A stretch of 64,000 bases of DNA from assembly GCA_022570795.1 (NCBI GenBank), contig JAKUDP010000025.1, positions 201,001 to 265,000 of the forward strand. The letters are read 5' to 3'. This DNA comes from Sphaerulina vaccinii. Taxonomy: Eukaryota > Ascomycota > Dothideomycetes > Mycosphaerellales > Mycosphaerellaceae. The notes beneath the pieces were generated by a model. That model was not told where the DNA came from and ran no database searches. It saw only the letters and a program-made list of their open reading frames with translations. The translations under genes were made by a program, and so were the position numbers. Shown in pieces: positions 11,733 through 22,463 of this stretch (position 1 is the stretch's first letter; each line of letters begins with the position of its first letter).

Positions 11733-12167
11733 CTAATCACGATACGTCCTCACATTCACCACAGGATCGAAGCGAACATGACTCGAATCTCTCGAAGTCC
11801 CATATCGATTCTGACTACTATGTCGTTTCTTCTCTGATCCCACTATTTCCATAGACCTCGGTCTCGAACTCCTGCTGCGTGGTTCGCTCTCTACTCTGGT
11901 CGGTCGGGTCGAACTCCCAGTCAAGTCAGACAAACGCCGCGGCTTCGGCTTGGGACTTGTGTTGTAGTCACGATGTTGTTTGCGCTCGGGCTCGCTTCTC
12001 TTTGGACTTGTATCGTAGTCACGGTGTTGCTTCTGCTCGGGTTCGCTTCTCTTTGGTCGCTCTACGACCACGAAGCTACCTCTAGATGGAGAAGGTGTGC
12101 TTTCACGAGGTCTGTAGACTGTGACGTAGCTGAAGCTTGGACTGTATGATCGGGTGCTACTGGACAT
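11733..12167 (-). CDS. small Ser/Arg-rich low-complexity protein
   Basis: One uninterrupted frame of 144 residues from ATG at 12167. The composition is dominated by Ser, Arg, Pro and Lys, so the protein is probably disordered. It contains two consecutive 17-residue repeats (RSEPEQKQHRDYDTSPK and a near copy), encoded by a 51-bp tandem repeat at 11954-12055. No signal peptide, membrane segment or known domain. The frame could be extended by a 5' exon, but no clear one is seen. Arg/Ser-rich content might suggest nuclear or RNA-associated function; that is speculation. Confidence 0.5.
   Translation of the reverse strand: MSSSTRSYSPSFSYVTVYRPRESTPSPSRGSFVVVERPKRSEPEQKQHRDYDTSPKRSEPERKQHRDYNTSPKPKPRRLSDLTGSSTRPTRVESEPRSRSSRPRSMEIVGSEKKRHSSQNRYGTSRDSSHVRFDPVVNVRTYRD
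11954..12055. repeat. 51-bp tandem repeat inside a coding region
   Basis: Two adjacent 51-bp units (11954-12004 and 12005-12055) differ at several positions but keep the reading frame, giving the 17-residue protein repeat of the small Ser/Arg-rich gene. Confidence 0.85.
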
Positions 12168-13740
12168 TCTGGGATGGGAGTTAGTATATGTACAGTATAT
12201 GTGCTAAAGCTCAGACCGCTCGACTTACTGGAGAGAGTGGTTCAGGCTACGGTAATGTTTACAACTGATTTGGAGTGAGAGTGTAAGAAGTGGAAAATTT
12301 GGTTCTGTTTATGATATTGGTTTGTCGAAGTGAAATGGCATAGATGGGCTGACCCAGGAAGCGGGTGCCTGTTAGTATATGTGACCTTCATCTTGGTTGT
12401 GGCAATGGTATCCGCGTTGAGTCGTAACATGGATAGATGCCTCTCTGCCTTCGAGTATATGCCAAGTCGATGCGTCACGCCGAGACGTGCCGTCCGCGGA
12501 GAGCTAGAATTAGATAGCGTGTACCAAGCTTGCATCTGGTGGCCAAGGCCATTACGACAACCTCCTTCGTCGCGGCACAGGTCAATGACCAGTGAGCAGG
12601 AAGGAATGGATTTCGGTGCAGGTATAGATTCATGCAGGCAGAAGACCTGCAGTGTGCAGCTTGTAGCAATCTCTTGGTTCCTTGGAGCAGGGTCGAATGG
12701 TTCATCCTTTGAGTTTCTGCTTCATGGCGCTAGCAGTCAGCCCTACGTGACTATGTCACGGGAGGGTGCGTAATCGCGTATATGCGGCTCGCAAGAATAG
12801 CAAGAGTATTGAAGCTGCTATTGATGTGCTGCTAAACGTGGCCTCCTATATTGCCAGATTCGTCCGGTGTCGGATTGGACTCCGACGTAGGATACACTGG
12901 ATAGCACGTATCGTGTGATTAGTGCAAACCTCCAGGACATACTGCGCAAGAGCCCGAAAACCGGACCCAACCTGGAGTGGCAGTCTCTTGCTAAATTCTT
13001 GGACGACTGAGCACCTGATGTGCCGCTTACGAGAAGCGGTCATGCGGCCATGATAACTGAGAAGGGCACTGGCGAATTTATGCGAGAGATGCTGGCAAAA
13101 TCGGTGGCGACGGGCTCGGACAGAGTAGGCGCTTCGCATATTATCGGCCTGTTGGTATGGACTTGCTCGCCCTGGTAGTTCCGTGGACTGCTGCTGCGCG
13201 GTGCCTCCGGATCTCAGTCGCCGTCGCCATCATGGGGGTGTTGTTGTCGTCGTGAGAAGGTCGCACAGGGCAAGGACTCCCTTGTTGTGATCCACTTTGC
13301 CGAGATCCGAACAAAACCTCCAACTCGAAATATCAAATGCCTTTTGTTCTGCATCAACCTCAAACGCAACGACGATTTCCGGAAGCTGGCCTGGTACCTA
13401 CGCCCTGGCAACATCTGGCAAACACCAAATGAGCAGACTCTCCTCGATGCTACAGGCCAAAGCACAATCCCGACCACCGTATCGTGGAGCATGATGTGAT
13501 AATTCCATTGTCATGACTTGCGGCACCTTGAGTCCACCAAGTGCTACCATCTATTCGTTCGCGGCGCAATATGAGCTGGAGACCGGTCTAGTCCTATATT
13601 TCAACGCCGGCGCGCCATCACCAAGAGTCAGCGCGGTCTCTCCTGACACCGAGATGTCGAACTGAGTCGCCATCCATGGTATCCGGCTGCTTCACCATAT
13701 ACCAGGCCCGTCAGCAGCACTACACTATAGCGAGGCTCAT

Positions 13741-13792
13741 GATCCTGTACCTTCGAATGTAGACAACGGGTACTGTCTATTCGAACAGGATC
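13741..13792. repeat. 52-bp imperfect palindrome (stem-loop)
   Basis: The left arm begins GATCCTGT, then TTCGAATG and TAGACA. The right arm begins TGTCTATTCGAA and ends CAGGATC. The arms are complementary apart from small bulges and flank a loop of about 8 bases, so the element could form a hairpin of 18-19 pairs. It does not encode a recognisable RNA. Confidence 0.8.
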
Positions 13793-15563
13793 TTGGCTTT
13801 GTCCTTACTTGCGACACTTTTTGTAGCAGAAGCAAAGCTTCAGTCAGGCGTCATTACGCGATGGGTCATGAGTTGGCGGTCAACTGGGGCATCAGCAACT
13901 CCCTGAATGATTGTCTTCAGCGGCTCGAGCTCGGTGCAACCTGGCGTCAGTGGCCTGATGCTTGACATGACTCTGCTCATGCTTCGTCTGCGTGGGATGA
14001 TGTGCAATACTGCCAAAAGCTAAGTCTGGTGCATGGAGTATGGTCACAACGCATCATTCTCATGCCACCTCTATTGCCTTGGCGCGACAACTTCCTTCCC
14101 GATCCGTCGACGTGTCCGTGAAGCGGACAGGAGGTTGGAGATTGTGCATGGTATAGCATTAGCTGACCTGCCTTCTATAGATAGCGCATTCAAAAGGCAC
14201 TCGACTAATGGATAGGGCGGTATTGGCATCCAGAGCAAGCGGCTAAGACAGGTGATATACGAGCTCTTCATCAAGTCAAGATGCATGCTTATCGCTCTTA
14301 GTACATCACGAAGGATGACTAAAGCACCTTAGCGTGGCTGTGGACATGGAGTGTGAATGTAACCTTATATCGGCCTCATGCAAAGAGCAAAGAGCCGACA
14401 GAACTACTGCACAGCGATGGCTCCGACCACCATACAGATAAGCGAGCCAGTCAGACTTACTATCACGTCAAATGTCCGAACCAGGGACCACAGGTCACGC
14501 AAACGAACCTTCCTATCTCGGCAGAAAAGATATGGCAACTAGTGCACTTCCCACGAGGCCCAACTTTCTCGCGCGTGCGCACAACAACTCTACTGGCAAA
14601 GTCCATACTTGGCGGACACACGCGATCAACACTACAACTTTCTATCAAGGCAAAACCTCCATAACCACGGCAGAGGAGTACTTTCACAGAAGGCCAGTCA
14701 CATATCCCATATGCTTACTGCAACAATAGGGGACCCAGTGGCTGAAACGCAGCTCGTGCTGAAGATGGCGAAACCATCCTTGTCTATCAACACAAAGCGT
14801 TGTTCCTTGCTGGTCATTCGTGTACTGTTCCTACAGAGCCAAGTCCTCCCGACCGCACCAAGTAGTCTTCGAGAAAGATCTCCGGTGGCTTGTGATATGC
14901 GCCATCTTCCTTGCCGATACTTGCTGAGGCCTTCAATTGGTCGGAGCTGTGTCGCTGGCATATTTGACACCCTTGACGTTGCAGCCTTACTCCACAAGCG
15001 TTTGCGACCGAGTTGCTTGACATGCAGTCGGTTTTAACTTGAACTGGGAGGTGAGTGGCGTCCAAAAGCAGAGATTGGTCAGGTTGGTTAGTTGGACTCT
15101 TGGCGGAATCTTGACTCCTTCTGAACTAAGATACGATCAACGGTTGCCAAGCTTACCACCCAGATGGTATGCCGTGCTGATCGACACGTCCATCCTGCTG
15201 AAGCAGACCACGCATCTCGCCGGACAGCCCTTCCACCATGGTGCAACACTTCTCTATCGCAACGCGAGCGCTCGAGCTTCCCAAAGAAGAATGCGGCAAA
15301 CACCATATGCACATTTTCCTGCTCTATATGCTGCATGATAGGACGAACACCACTAATGCAGATTCATGAGCCGCAACTTTGTTTAACTCCTACTGACAAA
15401 CCATACAGCCGCTGCTCTATGAGTGGCCACATGATGATCACGACTTCCTATCAGTGTCTGCAAGCGAGCACGCGACGTTCGAGGTGTAGTCGCCCACCAC
15501 GCTATTGCTACAGATGGCAACTCATAGCCTCGTGGAAGCGACAAGGAGTCCTACTGGAATGGC

Positions 15564-15570
15564 TATATAA
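15564..15570 (+). promoter_or_regulatory. TATA box of the subtilase gene
   Basis: TATATAA lies 104 bp upstream of the start codon, a normal spacing for a fungal TATA promoter. Confidence 0.6.
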
Positions 15571-15673
15571 GTGATCAGAACTCCCACCTCCTGGACAGCA
15601 GACCAGCAGCAAACGATCAGCACATCTTCAGACTCTCAAGACTCGAGCATCATCAGCTTCGACATCCAACAAG

Positions 15674-16968
15674 ATGCAGTCCTTCCTCAACATCCTCCTG
15701 GCAGTGCCAGCAGTTCTTGCTGTGGCCACCATCGACAGACGCCAAACAGCTGATACTATTCCTGGCTCGTGGATTGCCCGTCTCGAAAATGGCGGTGTCC
15801 TGTCGACTGTTCTCAGCGGCCTCCGCACCACTGCGAGCATCGAGCCAAAGCACGAGTACAACATTGGCAACTTCAAGGTCGGCAGTTATGCTTCCTTACG
15901 AACAATTGGCTTCAGCTGACCTTTCTCAATAGGCCTTCTCATTCGATGGTGACGATGATCTTGTCGACCTCATTGCAAACCTTGCACAAGTGAAGAGCAT
16001 TGAGCCAGACACGAAAGTCTACGCTCTTGCTCCTGTTTCGATGGACAAGCGTGCTTTGGTTTCCCAGAGTGGAGCAGAGTATGGCTTGGCTAGTATCTCC
16101 CACCGCTCCAAGGGCCAATCTGGCTACATTTACGACAATACGGCAGGCTCTGGCAGCTACGTCTACGTCATTGACACTGGTGTTTACACTGCTCACAACG
16201 AGTTCGGAGGCCGTGCTACTATGGGTGCCAACTTCATCTCTGGCGAGTCTGCTACTGATGGTAACGGACACGGTACTCACTGCTCGGGCACAATCGCTGG
16301 TTCTACTTACGGAGTAGCCAAGCGTGCCAACATCATCGGTGTGAAGGTCCTGGGATCTGATGGATCTGGCTCGAACTCTGGTGTTCTCGCCGGCATCGAC
16401 TGGTAAGTGCCACATTTCGTTGAGTCGTCAATCTCACAGCACACTAACACCACACAGGGCCGTGAACAACGCCAAGAACAACAACCGTGTCGCTCGCTCT
16501 GTCATCTCCATGTCTCTGGGTGGTACCTTCAGCCAAGCCACCAACGACGCTGTCGCCGAGGCCGTATCCGCTGGCATCTTCGCTGCTGTCGCTGCCGGCA
16601 ACGATGGAAAGGATGCTCGCAACTACTCCCCAGCTTCTGAGCCAACCGCTTTCACCGTCGGAGCCTCAGACAGCAACGATGCTAAAGCAAGCTTCTCCAA
16701 CTTTGGCCCAGCCCTCGACATCTTCGCACCTGGTGTCAACATCAAGTCGGCATGGATCGGTGGCACAAGCTCTACTAACACCATCTCTGGCACTTCCATG
16801 GCGACTCCTCACGTTGCCGGTCTTGCTGCTTACCTCATCGCTCTCGAGGGCACTCGTACTCCATCTGCTCTTGCTTCTCGCATCCAGTCGCTGTCGACCA
16901 AGAACGTGATTACCAGCGCTGGCTCTGGCAGTGTCAACTACCTTGCATACAACGGCAACGGAGCATAG
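15674..16968 (+). CDS. secreted subtilisin-like serine protease (S8, proteinase K type)
   Basis: Three exons (15674-15877, 15933-16402, 16458-16968; introns of 55 nt each) give 394 residues. A signal peptide (about 1-17) is followed by an I9-type propeptide (about 28-105) and then the mature protease. The catalytic triad is D149 (in YVIDTGVY), H181 (in NGHGTHCSG) and S338 (in SGTSMATPH), with oxyanion Asn at N273 (AAGND). All key residues are present and the length is normal for fungal alkaline proteases, so it should be an active extracellular endopeptidase. A TATA box precedes it. It lies beside a GH5 glycosidase, a Zn2Cys6 regulator and a carboxypeptidase, suggesting a nutrient-acquisition or host-interaction neighbourhood. 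Confidence 0.95.
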
Positions 16969-17658
16969 ATGGTCAGGAATTTGATGTTCAACCAAAAGTT
17001 AGCATGCAGGCATGGACATTTTGGAGTCAACGAGTCACGAAGGAACGAGATTTTGAGCGCGGTGTTCGGGAGGATATTACTAGGTAGCAGAAGAATCAAC
17101 AGGATTACAGGTTTACACGAGTCTCGAGGCTTCCGATTGATTATTGAACCTCCATCCAGGCTGTTCCATCAGTGATTGAGTAAGAATCGCTGCCAACTTC
17201 ATGTGTCTGGAAAAGATACACTCGCTAACCACGTGCAGTGTGGACACGGAGGTGAAGTCACTGGATTCTCTTCACAAGCCATGCGATACCGAGCCTAATC
17301 GCATGCTACAACAGGATTACATAGGAACAAAGGACCAGACAGATACCCGGACTGAGACTAGGACACTCTCCGAGATAGTGGCATTTGGGAGAAAATCGTT
17401 GATTCGGATTTCCGTTGATAGTGCTCCGCACCTGTGACAGGCGGCCCTGAGAACCTCCAAACTTTGGGTAGATGATCGAACGCGTCGTATGCTCTAACCA
17501 AAATGTCAGTTCGAGGACCGTCGTCGTCCCAGTGGTTAATGCACAGTGGAGGCATACTGTCGAGCGCCTTGTTGCCTGAGCGCAATAGCGCGAGACCCCG
17601 GTTGCAATGAGGACCAGGAGACTACGTAAGATGCTCTTACGGTACTGTACTGCCTACT
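16969..17658. other. intergenic, convergent 3' regions
   Basis: 690 bp between the convergent subtilase and GH5 genes. No gene recognised; it should hold both 3' untranslated regions. Confidence 0.5.
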
Positions 17659-19040
17659 CTAAGCTAATGTAGCTTGCACAAAAGGCGTAAAGTAGTTTTC
17701 TATAGCTGGCTGAGATCTCCACGCTGACCAGTCATGACTGAGAAGTCCCCAAGTCTCCTCATAGTCCTGAGTACCTTGTCGAATATACTGTCTTAACATC
17801 AGCGAATTCACTTTCCAGAGTATTTGAGTAAGACTTACGTAGCTGCCTCCCACAGCCCACTGAATCCAACCACCTGGACCACCTGACAACGAAGTCAGAT
17901 ACTCCTTGATGCATTGAGCGTACGGTCGAGTGTAAGTAGTGGCGTCTTGAGGAAACCCGTACTCAGTCAGGACAACTGGAGCAATATTCTTGGCTGTGGT
18001 GGTGCTGCTGGTGGCCATAGCATTGTAGCCTTGCTTGTAGAGGTTGAAGTTGGCACAATTTGCGTCGGCCAGGTCATTATTATAGTTGTGGAGTTCGAAT
18101 ACGATTTTGTCGGCATAGCTGAAAGAGCTCTTGTCGAAAGCCGTGCCGTCGGTTGTCAATGGTAGGCCAGCAGTGACATTGGCAAGATCAGTGTCGAAGT
18201 TCAACCCGGAGTAGAAGATCAACGGAGCGGGATTGGCAGCATTGACTGCATCAGCTGTGGGTATCACGTTCTCATACCAAGAGTCCCATCCGTAGTCAAG
18301 AGCAGAGTTGCTTGGATCGCGTAGCTCGTTCCGAAGTCCTTGGGAAACGTAGGCAGGCCACGATTTGGCATGACCCGCCATATACGCATTGCCGCGGCGC
18401 CAATTTGCAACATTGAAGTACTGGCTGCCGAACCATGCATTTCCATCTCCTGTTCCACAGCACCACTCTCCCTTCGAGACATGATTGTCGAGATGCACCA
18501 GGAGTTGCTGCTTATAGCACTCTGCTGCAACCGCATCGTAGACTTCTAGCCGTGTCGTGGACGCGGAAAACGTGGGATTGTTCCTTAGTATCTGCTGGAG
18601 CACTACCGACCCATTCGCAGAGCCGAGGGCACGATTTAGAGATCCACTCAAGGAAGAGTCCGTTTCGACTATGATGTCGTCGACCATCTCAATAGCATAA
18701 GTGAGGCGTATGACGTTCATTCCGAGGCTCTTGATCTTGGACACAATGCTTGCGATGGACTGGTACTGAAGTCCTTCAGGGATCATCACATCGTTGTGAC
18801 CAATTCGGAGGTCAGCAATATTCCTGTTGAGGTACCAGGAAATGAAGGTGCCTTGACACGAGTTCGTCACTTACCTGGCCAGTTTGTGCCAGCGTAAACG
18901 ACCTTGTTGCCATTGCTGTCAACGATGTCCCTCCCACTGGTCTTGAAGGGCGCATGTGGCCACGCAGTCTGTCTCCTAGATGGCACTGCAGCTACAGCCG
19001 CTACCAAGGCAGTGCCGATGGTGAAGAGTCGCAGCAACAT
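17659..19040 (-). CDS. secreted glycoside hydrolase family 5 enzyme
   Basis: Exon 1 (19040-18875) encodes a signal peptide (MLLRLFTIGTALVAAVAAVP) and the start of the barrel (VVYAGTNWPG). Exon 2 covers most of the domain, and exon 3 (17787-17659) the C-terminus, after a 51-nt intron that is itself open in frame. The GH5 acid/base is in LRNELRDP and the nucleophile in VLTEYGF; RLTYAIEM and HLDNHVSKGEW are typical of fungal members. The full model is about 418 residues. The first intron is odd: conserved sequence resumes at 18800 (HNDVMIPEGLQYQ), which would need a TG acceptor. The nearest in-frame AG, at the end of GAA-G in MIPEG, deletes eight conserved residues. Exact substrate (glucan or mannan) cannot be told. 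A TATA box lies at 19097-19103. Confidence 0.88.
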
Positions 19041-20224
19041 ATTGAGGAAGTGTTCACAGAATCCCAGGATCTCGAGCTTGCTGCAAGGTCACAGGCTTAT
19101 ATAGTTGTGCAGGAATCGGTTTCTGTCTGCGAACTTGTCAGCCCTCCACCAGCCCTCTCCAATATGCAGGTGGTAGTCGGAAGAGTGGAGGCATCTGGAC
19201 GTCCTTTGACTGCGCAGTGCAGTAGTCTCAGATCTCCTCGAGGCAATCTTGCGGTCCGATACGGACCGGGGTTATGCTTGCATTTCCATGATATAACCGC
19301 GTGGTGTTCAATTCCGTTCGTCGTTCCAAAATCCAAACACGAGCCATCCTGGCCTACTAGTCTGCAGTGATCTGCATCTCCCCGCACAGACAAGAAGTCT
19401 ATTAATGTATTGACCCGCCAAGCTGCGAAACGGAGGTAGTTGTTCCACGAACAGAGAGCGATGTCTGCTCCTGGCTTGTAGTACCAATGGTATATACCAG
19501 GTGACGTGCAGGTGTAATGTGAAGATTAGGCGTACGAAGGTGGAGTAATGAGGAGTCTTGCATCATACAACGACACGAGCCTCAGATCCAGCAAGCTCTC
19601 CCAGATGCAGAGCGAACAAAGCGTTTCGATACTCCAGATCATGTGCGATGATATGCCTACAGGGTCAGACCTGGGAGGTAAGCAAATGTACCAAGAAGCT
19701 GTGCCTTGGAGGCGAGCATCTCTAACCAGATCTCATGTCATGGGCATGTTTAATGATCGATTCTGTTGCTCGAGCTGTTCTCGCTGGCTCACTGCGGATA
19801 TGTCAGGCAGATCGTCGCGGTCATCCGTGTCAATTGCAGAGGCTCTCAATCGTCAAGCAATGTGCCTATCTGACAAGTATATACAAAGCTATTCCGGGAG
19901 CCTTTGACGCGTGGTGTTCTTCCGCCGGCGATGTGGAGCTCGAAGGGGCCGATGCTGGAGTGGAAGTGGTCCGCATTTTCCCTGTGCAGACCAACGCTGC
20001 CGCTCTGAGTGTCCGATGTGATGATTTGACGCGTCCATTGATGATGTCTGGACGACGAAGAACGCGTCGTGGAAGGCGATGAATAATCTTGACTTGAGAG
20101 CGGCAAGAGCGAATCGGGCCGAAGAACGCGTCTTGTTCCTTCCCGAACTTGCAACCTCTCTCTTCCTAAGCACATCATGCAACATCCTTGCGATATGCAC
20201 AATCCTGCTGCACACGCTTGAGCC
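19041..20224. other. divergent intergenic region, GH5 and Zn2Cys6 promoters
   Basis: 1.2 kb between two divergently transcribed genes. No coding sequence recognised. It contains the GH5 TATA box and presumably regulatory sites for both genes. CGG-type half-sites occur (for example around 19258-19270, with CGGTCC and CGGACCG), which Zn2Cys6 factors can bind, but such short matches are weak evidence. Confidence 0.45.
19097..19103 (-). promoter_or_regulatory. TATA box of the GH5 gene
   Basis: TATATAA on the minus strand, 57 bp upstream of the GH5 start codon at 19040. Confidence 0.55.
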
Positions 20225-22194
20225 ATGGCGCCGGGCAGTGGCAGTCAGAATGGTGACGAAGAGCCACCCAGGAAGCGCCAGCGTGGCCCGAAAGCCTGTG
20301 CCCTATGTAGGCAAAGGAAGGTGAAGTAAGTCAAACTGGATTCTGCCCAATGATTAGCTTCTACTGAATTATATAGATGCGACGGCAATCAGCCGTGTGG
20401 CAACTGTAGGACTGGTAACATTGATTGCCTATATGGTGTCGAGCCCGTCACCAAAGGCAAAAGCGATGTTATTCTCGAGACAGTGCTTCGCCTGGAAGAT
20501 CGTCTTGCCTATTTGACCGCCCAACTTTCTGCACATCCAGGCCTTTCGCCACTCCCGGCTGAGAGCACGACAGCAGCAGCTCCATCTCCGCAGACTACCA
20601 CAACGGACAGACAGTACTCGAGCGTGACGGGCGCTCGCCAGCTCGTCCACGATAGCCGACATCGCAGAAATGAGAGCTTGGACAATGCCGTACTGTCTGC
20701 TCGGCACACTTCAACGACAGAATCTGTACTCGCATGGCCCTTCTTTGATGGTTTCCCTGGTTTGAGAGAACAGTATGAACCAATATTTGCCATCGAGCAG
20801 CAGCGCCGCGGGTACTCTCTTGATGCTTCGACTCTGCACACCCCGGCACCATCATCCAGTGAGGTACATGTTGCCATTGAGGCATTTAGAGTATCCGTCA
20901 ATCACTCATATCCACTGCTAAGCACAACTCAACTGGCAGACATCGAGCACCGCCTGCTTGAGAGGAATCCGGACTCCAGCATCGAGACCAGCTTGTCTCT
21001 ACTTGTCATGGCCTTGGGCTGTGCAAGCCAAGTTGTTGCTAGTGTCACTGAAGCCCACGACCGGCATCCAGCGGACCATACGCAGATGACTTTAGCACAT
21101 ACATACTTTCAACTCTATCTGCAGCGCCTCAGTAGCGTACATCTGGAAATCTCCACAACGGCTACGCAATGCCTGTTCTTCACGGCACTCTTCTTTGCAT
21201 GGCTACAAAGGCCTCTTCAAGCATATGAGTATGTATGTATGACGGCTATGAAATGCCGTACACTGCTATCGTACACCTCGGCGGATACGGGAGTCGACAC
21301 CGAGTGTTTGCGACGAATCTTCTGGTCATGTTTCTGCGTGGAATCAGACTACATCGCTGAGCTCGCAGCCCTGCCACAAACCGGTGTGAGCGACATGGAG
21401 TCCATGATACCATACCCGGCGTATTTTCCGACATCCGAGGAGGAAGACCAGCGCGAACAGTCGTCACTCTACTTTCTGGCGTGCATCTCAATGCGCAGGC
21501 TCCTGAATCGAGTTCATGACCTACTCTACGCACCAGAGACTGGTGTTGCATTTGACGATGCACGGTTTCCGCATGTTGTGACGGAGCTTGATCACCAGCT
21601 TGAGGAATGGCGTGAGTTTCTCCCGACGGAGCTTCAGTTCAATGTCGATACTTCTACAGTTACATCGCAGCATGGAGGTTTCCTTCGTCAACGCTACCTG
21701 ACCTGCAGAGCTGTCATATACCGGCCCTTTCTGAACCAAGTTCTTTCGCGGACCTCTACTGGAGAGGCGCCCACTGTACAAATGCTGGATATGAGCGAGG
21801 TCTGCTTGACGATGTGCTTGTTACATATTCTCAACCTAAGAGCCTTTACTCAAACAGTCTTGGTCGACACCTGGATATGCTCGCTTTCGTAAGCAAGATG
21901 GAGGATTCTGAAATCGCTGAAACTAACTTCTCTTACAGGATGGCGAGCACTATGTTGCTATTGCTTGCTGCAAGTCGCATTCCAGCACTGAAGCAGAGAC
22001 TAGACTCCAGAGTTCTCGAGGCCGGCAGTCATCTTACTCGCCTTATCGAGCCATGGATGCACCTCCATGGCCATGATGTCTCTCCCAGTGTTCTTCAAAG
22101 CTTGCGTATGATTGGCGAGGTCAGTACACTTCTGCACGCACAGTATGATCAAGATAGTAGGAATCTGGACGAGCGCCTCCGCGGTCTGATCTGA
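20225..22194 (+). CDS. Zn(II)2Cys6 fungal transcription factor
   Basis: Three exons (20225-20325, 20377-21888, 21939-22194; introns of 51 and 50 nt) encode 622 residues. The binuclear zinc cluster starts at residue 25 with CALCRQRKVKCDG, then CGNC and a final Cys, spacing CX2CX6CX5CX2CX6C, preceded by a basic stretch (PRKRQRGPK). The first intron splits the cluster, as is common in this family. A leucine-rich linker (LRLEDRLAYLTAQL) probably forms the dimerisation coil. The middle region (about 150-500) fits the fungal-specific transcription factor domain. Its targets are unknown. Its position between secreted hydrolases makes local regulation possible, but that is inference. Confidence 0.93.
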
Positions 22195-22463
22195 ACGAAA
22201 AAGTGCTCGGAGTATATTGCTTTATGCTGTAATGCCAAGCATGCCTGCATTGCCAGGAAAGTCAATTGTCTATTGCAGGCCTGTCGGACATGCAATATCC
22301 CAGGTCCATCACACCAATGTTATTCTCTTGTGGATGTGAACGTGCTCGGCGCTGAGAACCTCTCTGGCCGACATCCGGCGATACACAAATGACACTGTCA
22401 GCTCGAAGCTCTACGGCAGATTCGAAGACTTGCACATCGAACTGTGTGAAGACAACAAGCAAG

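Larger units (their letters stand above)
12168..15673. other. 3.5 kb gene-poor stretch
   Basis: No convincing gene on either strand. Open frames up to 147 codons exist (for example 12330-12773) but look unlike proteins, and no transposase, reverse transcriptase or terminal-repeat signal was recognised. A 50-codon frame at 13513-13665 is the most protein-like piece but is not recognisable. An imperfect palindrome lies at 13741-13792. The last few hundred bases form the promoter of the subtilase gene. Confidence 0.5.

Noticed and set aside
12330..12773. 147-codon plus-strand open frame in the gene-poor region
   Set aside because: No recognisable domain, odd composition and no supporting splice or promoter signals; probably chance.
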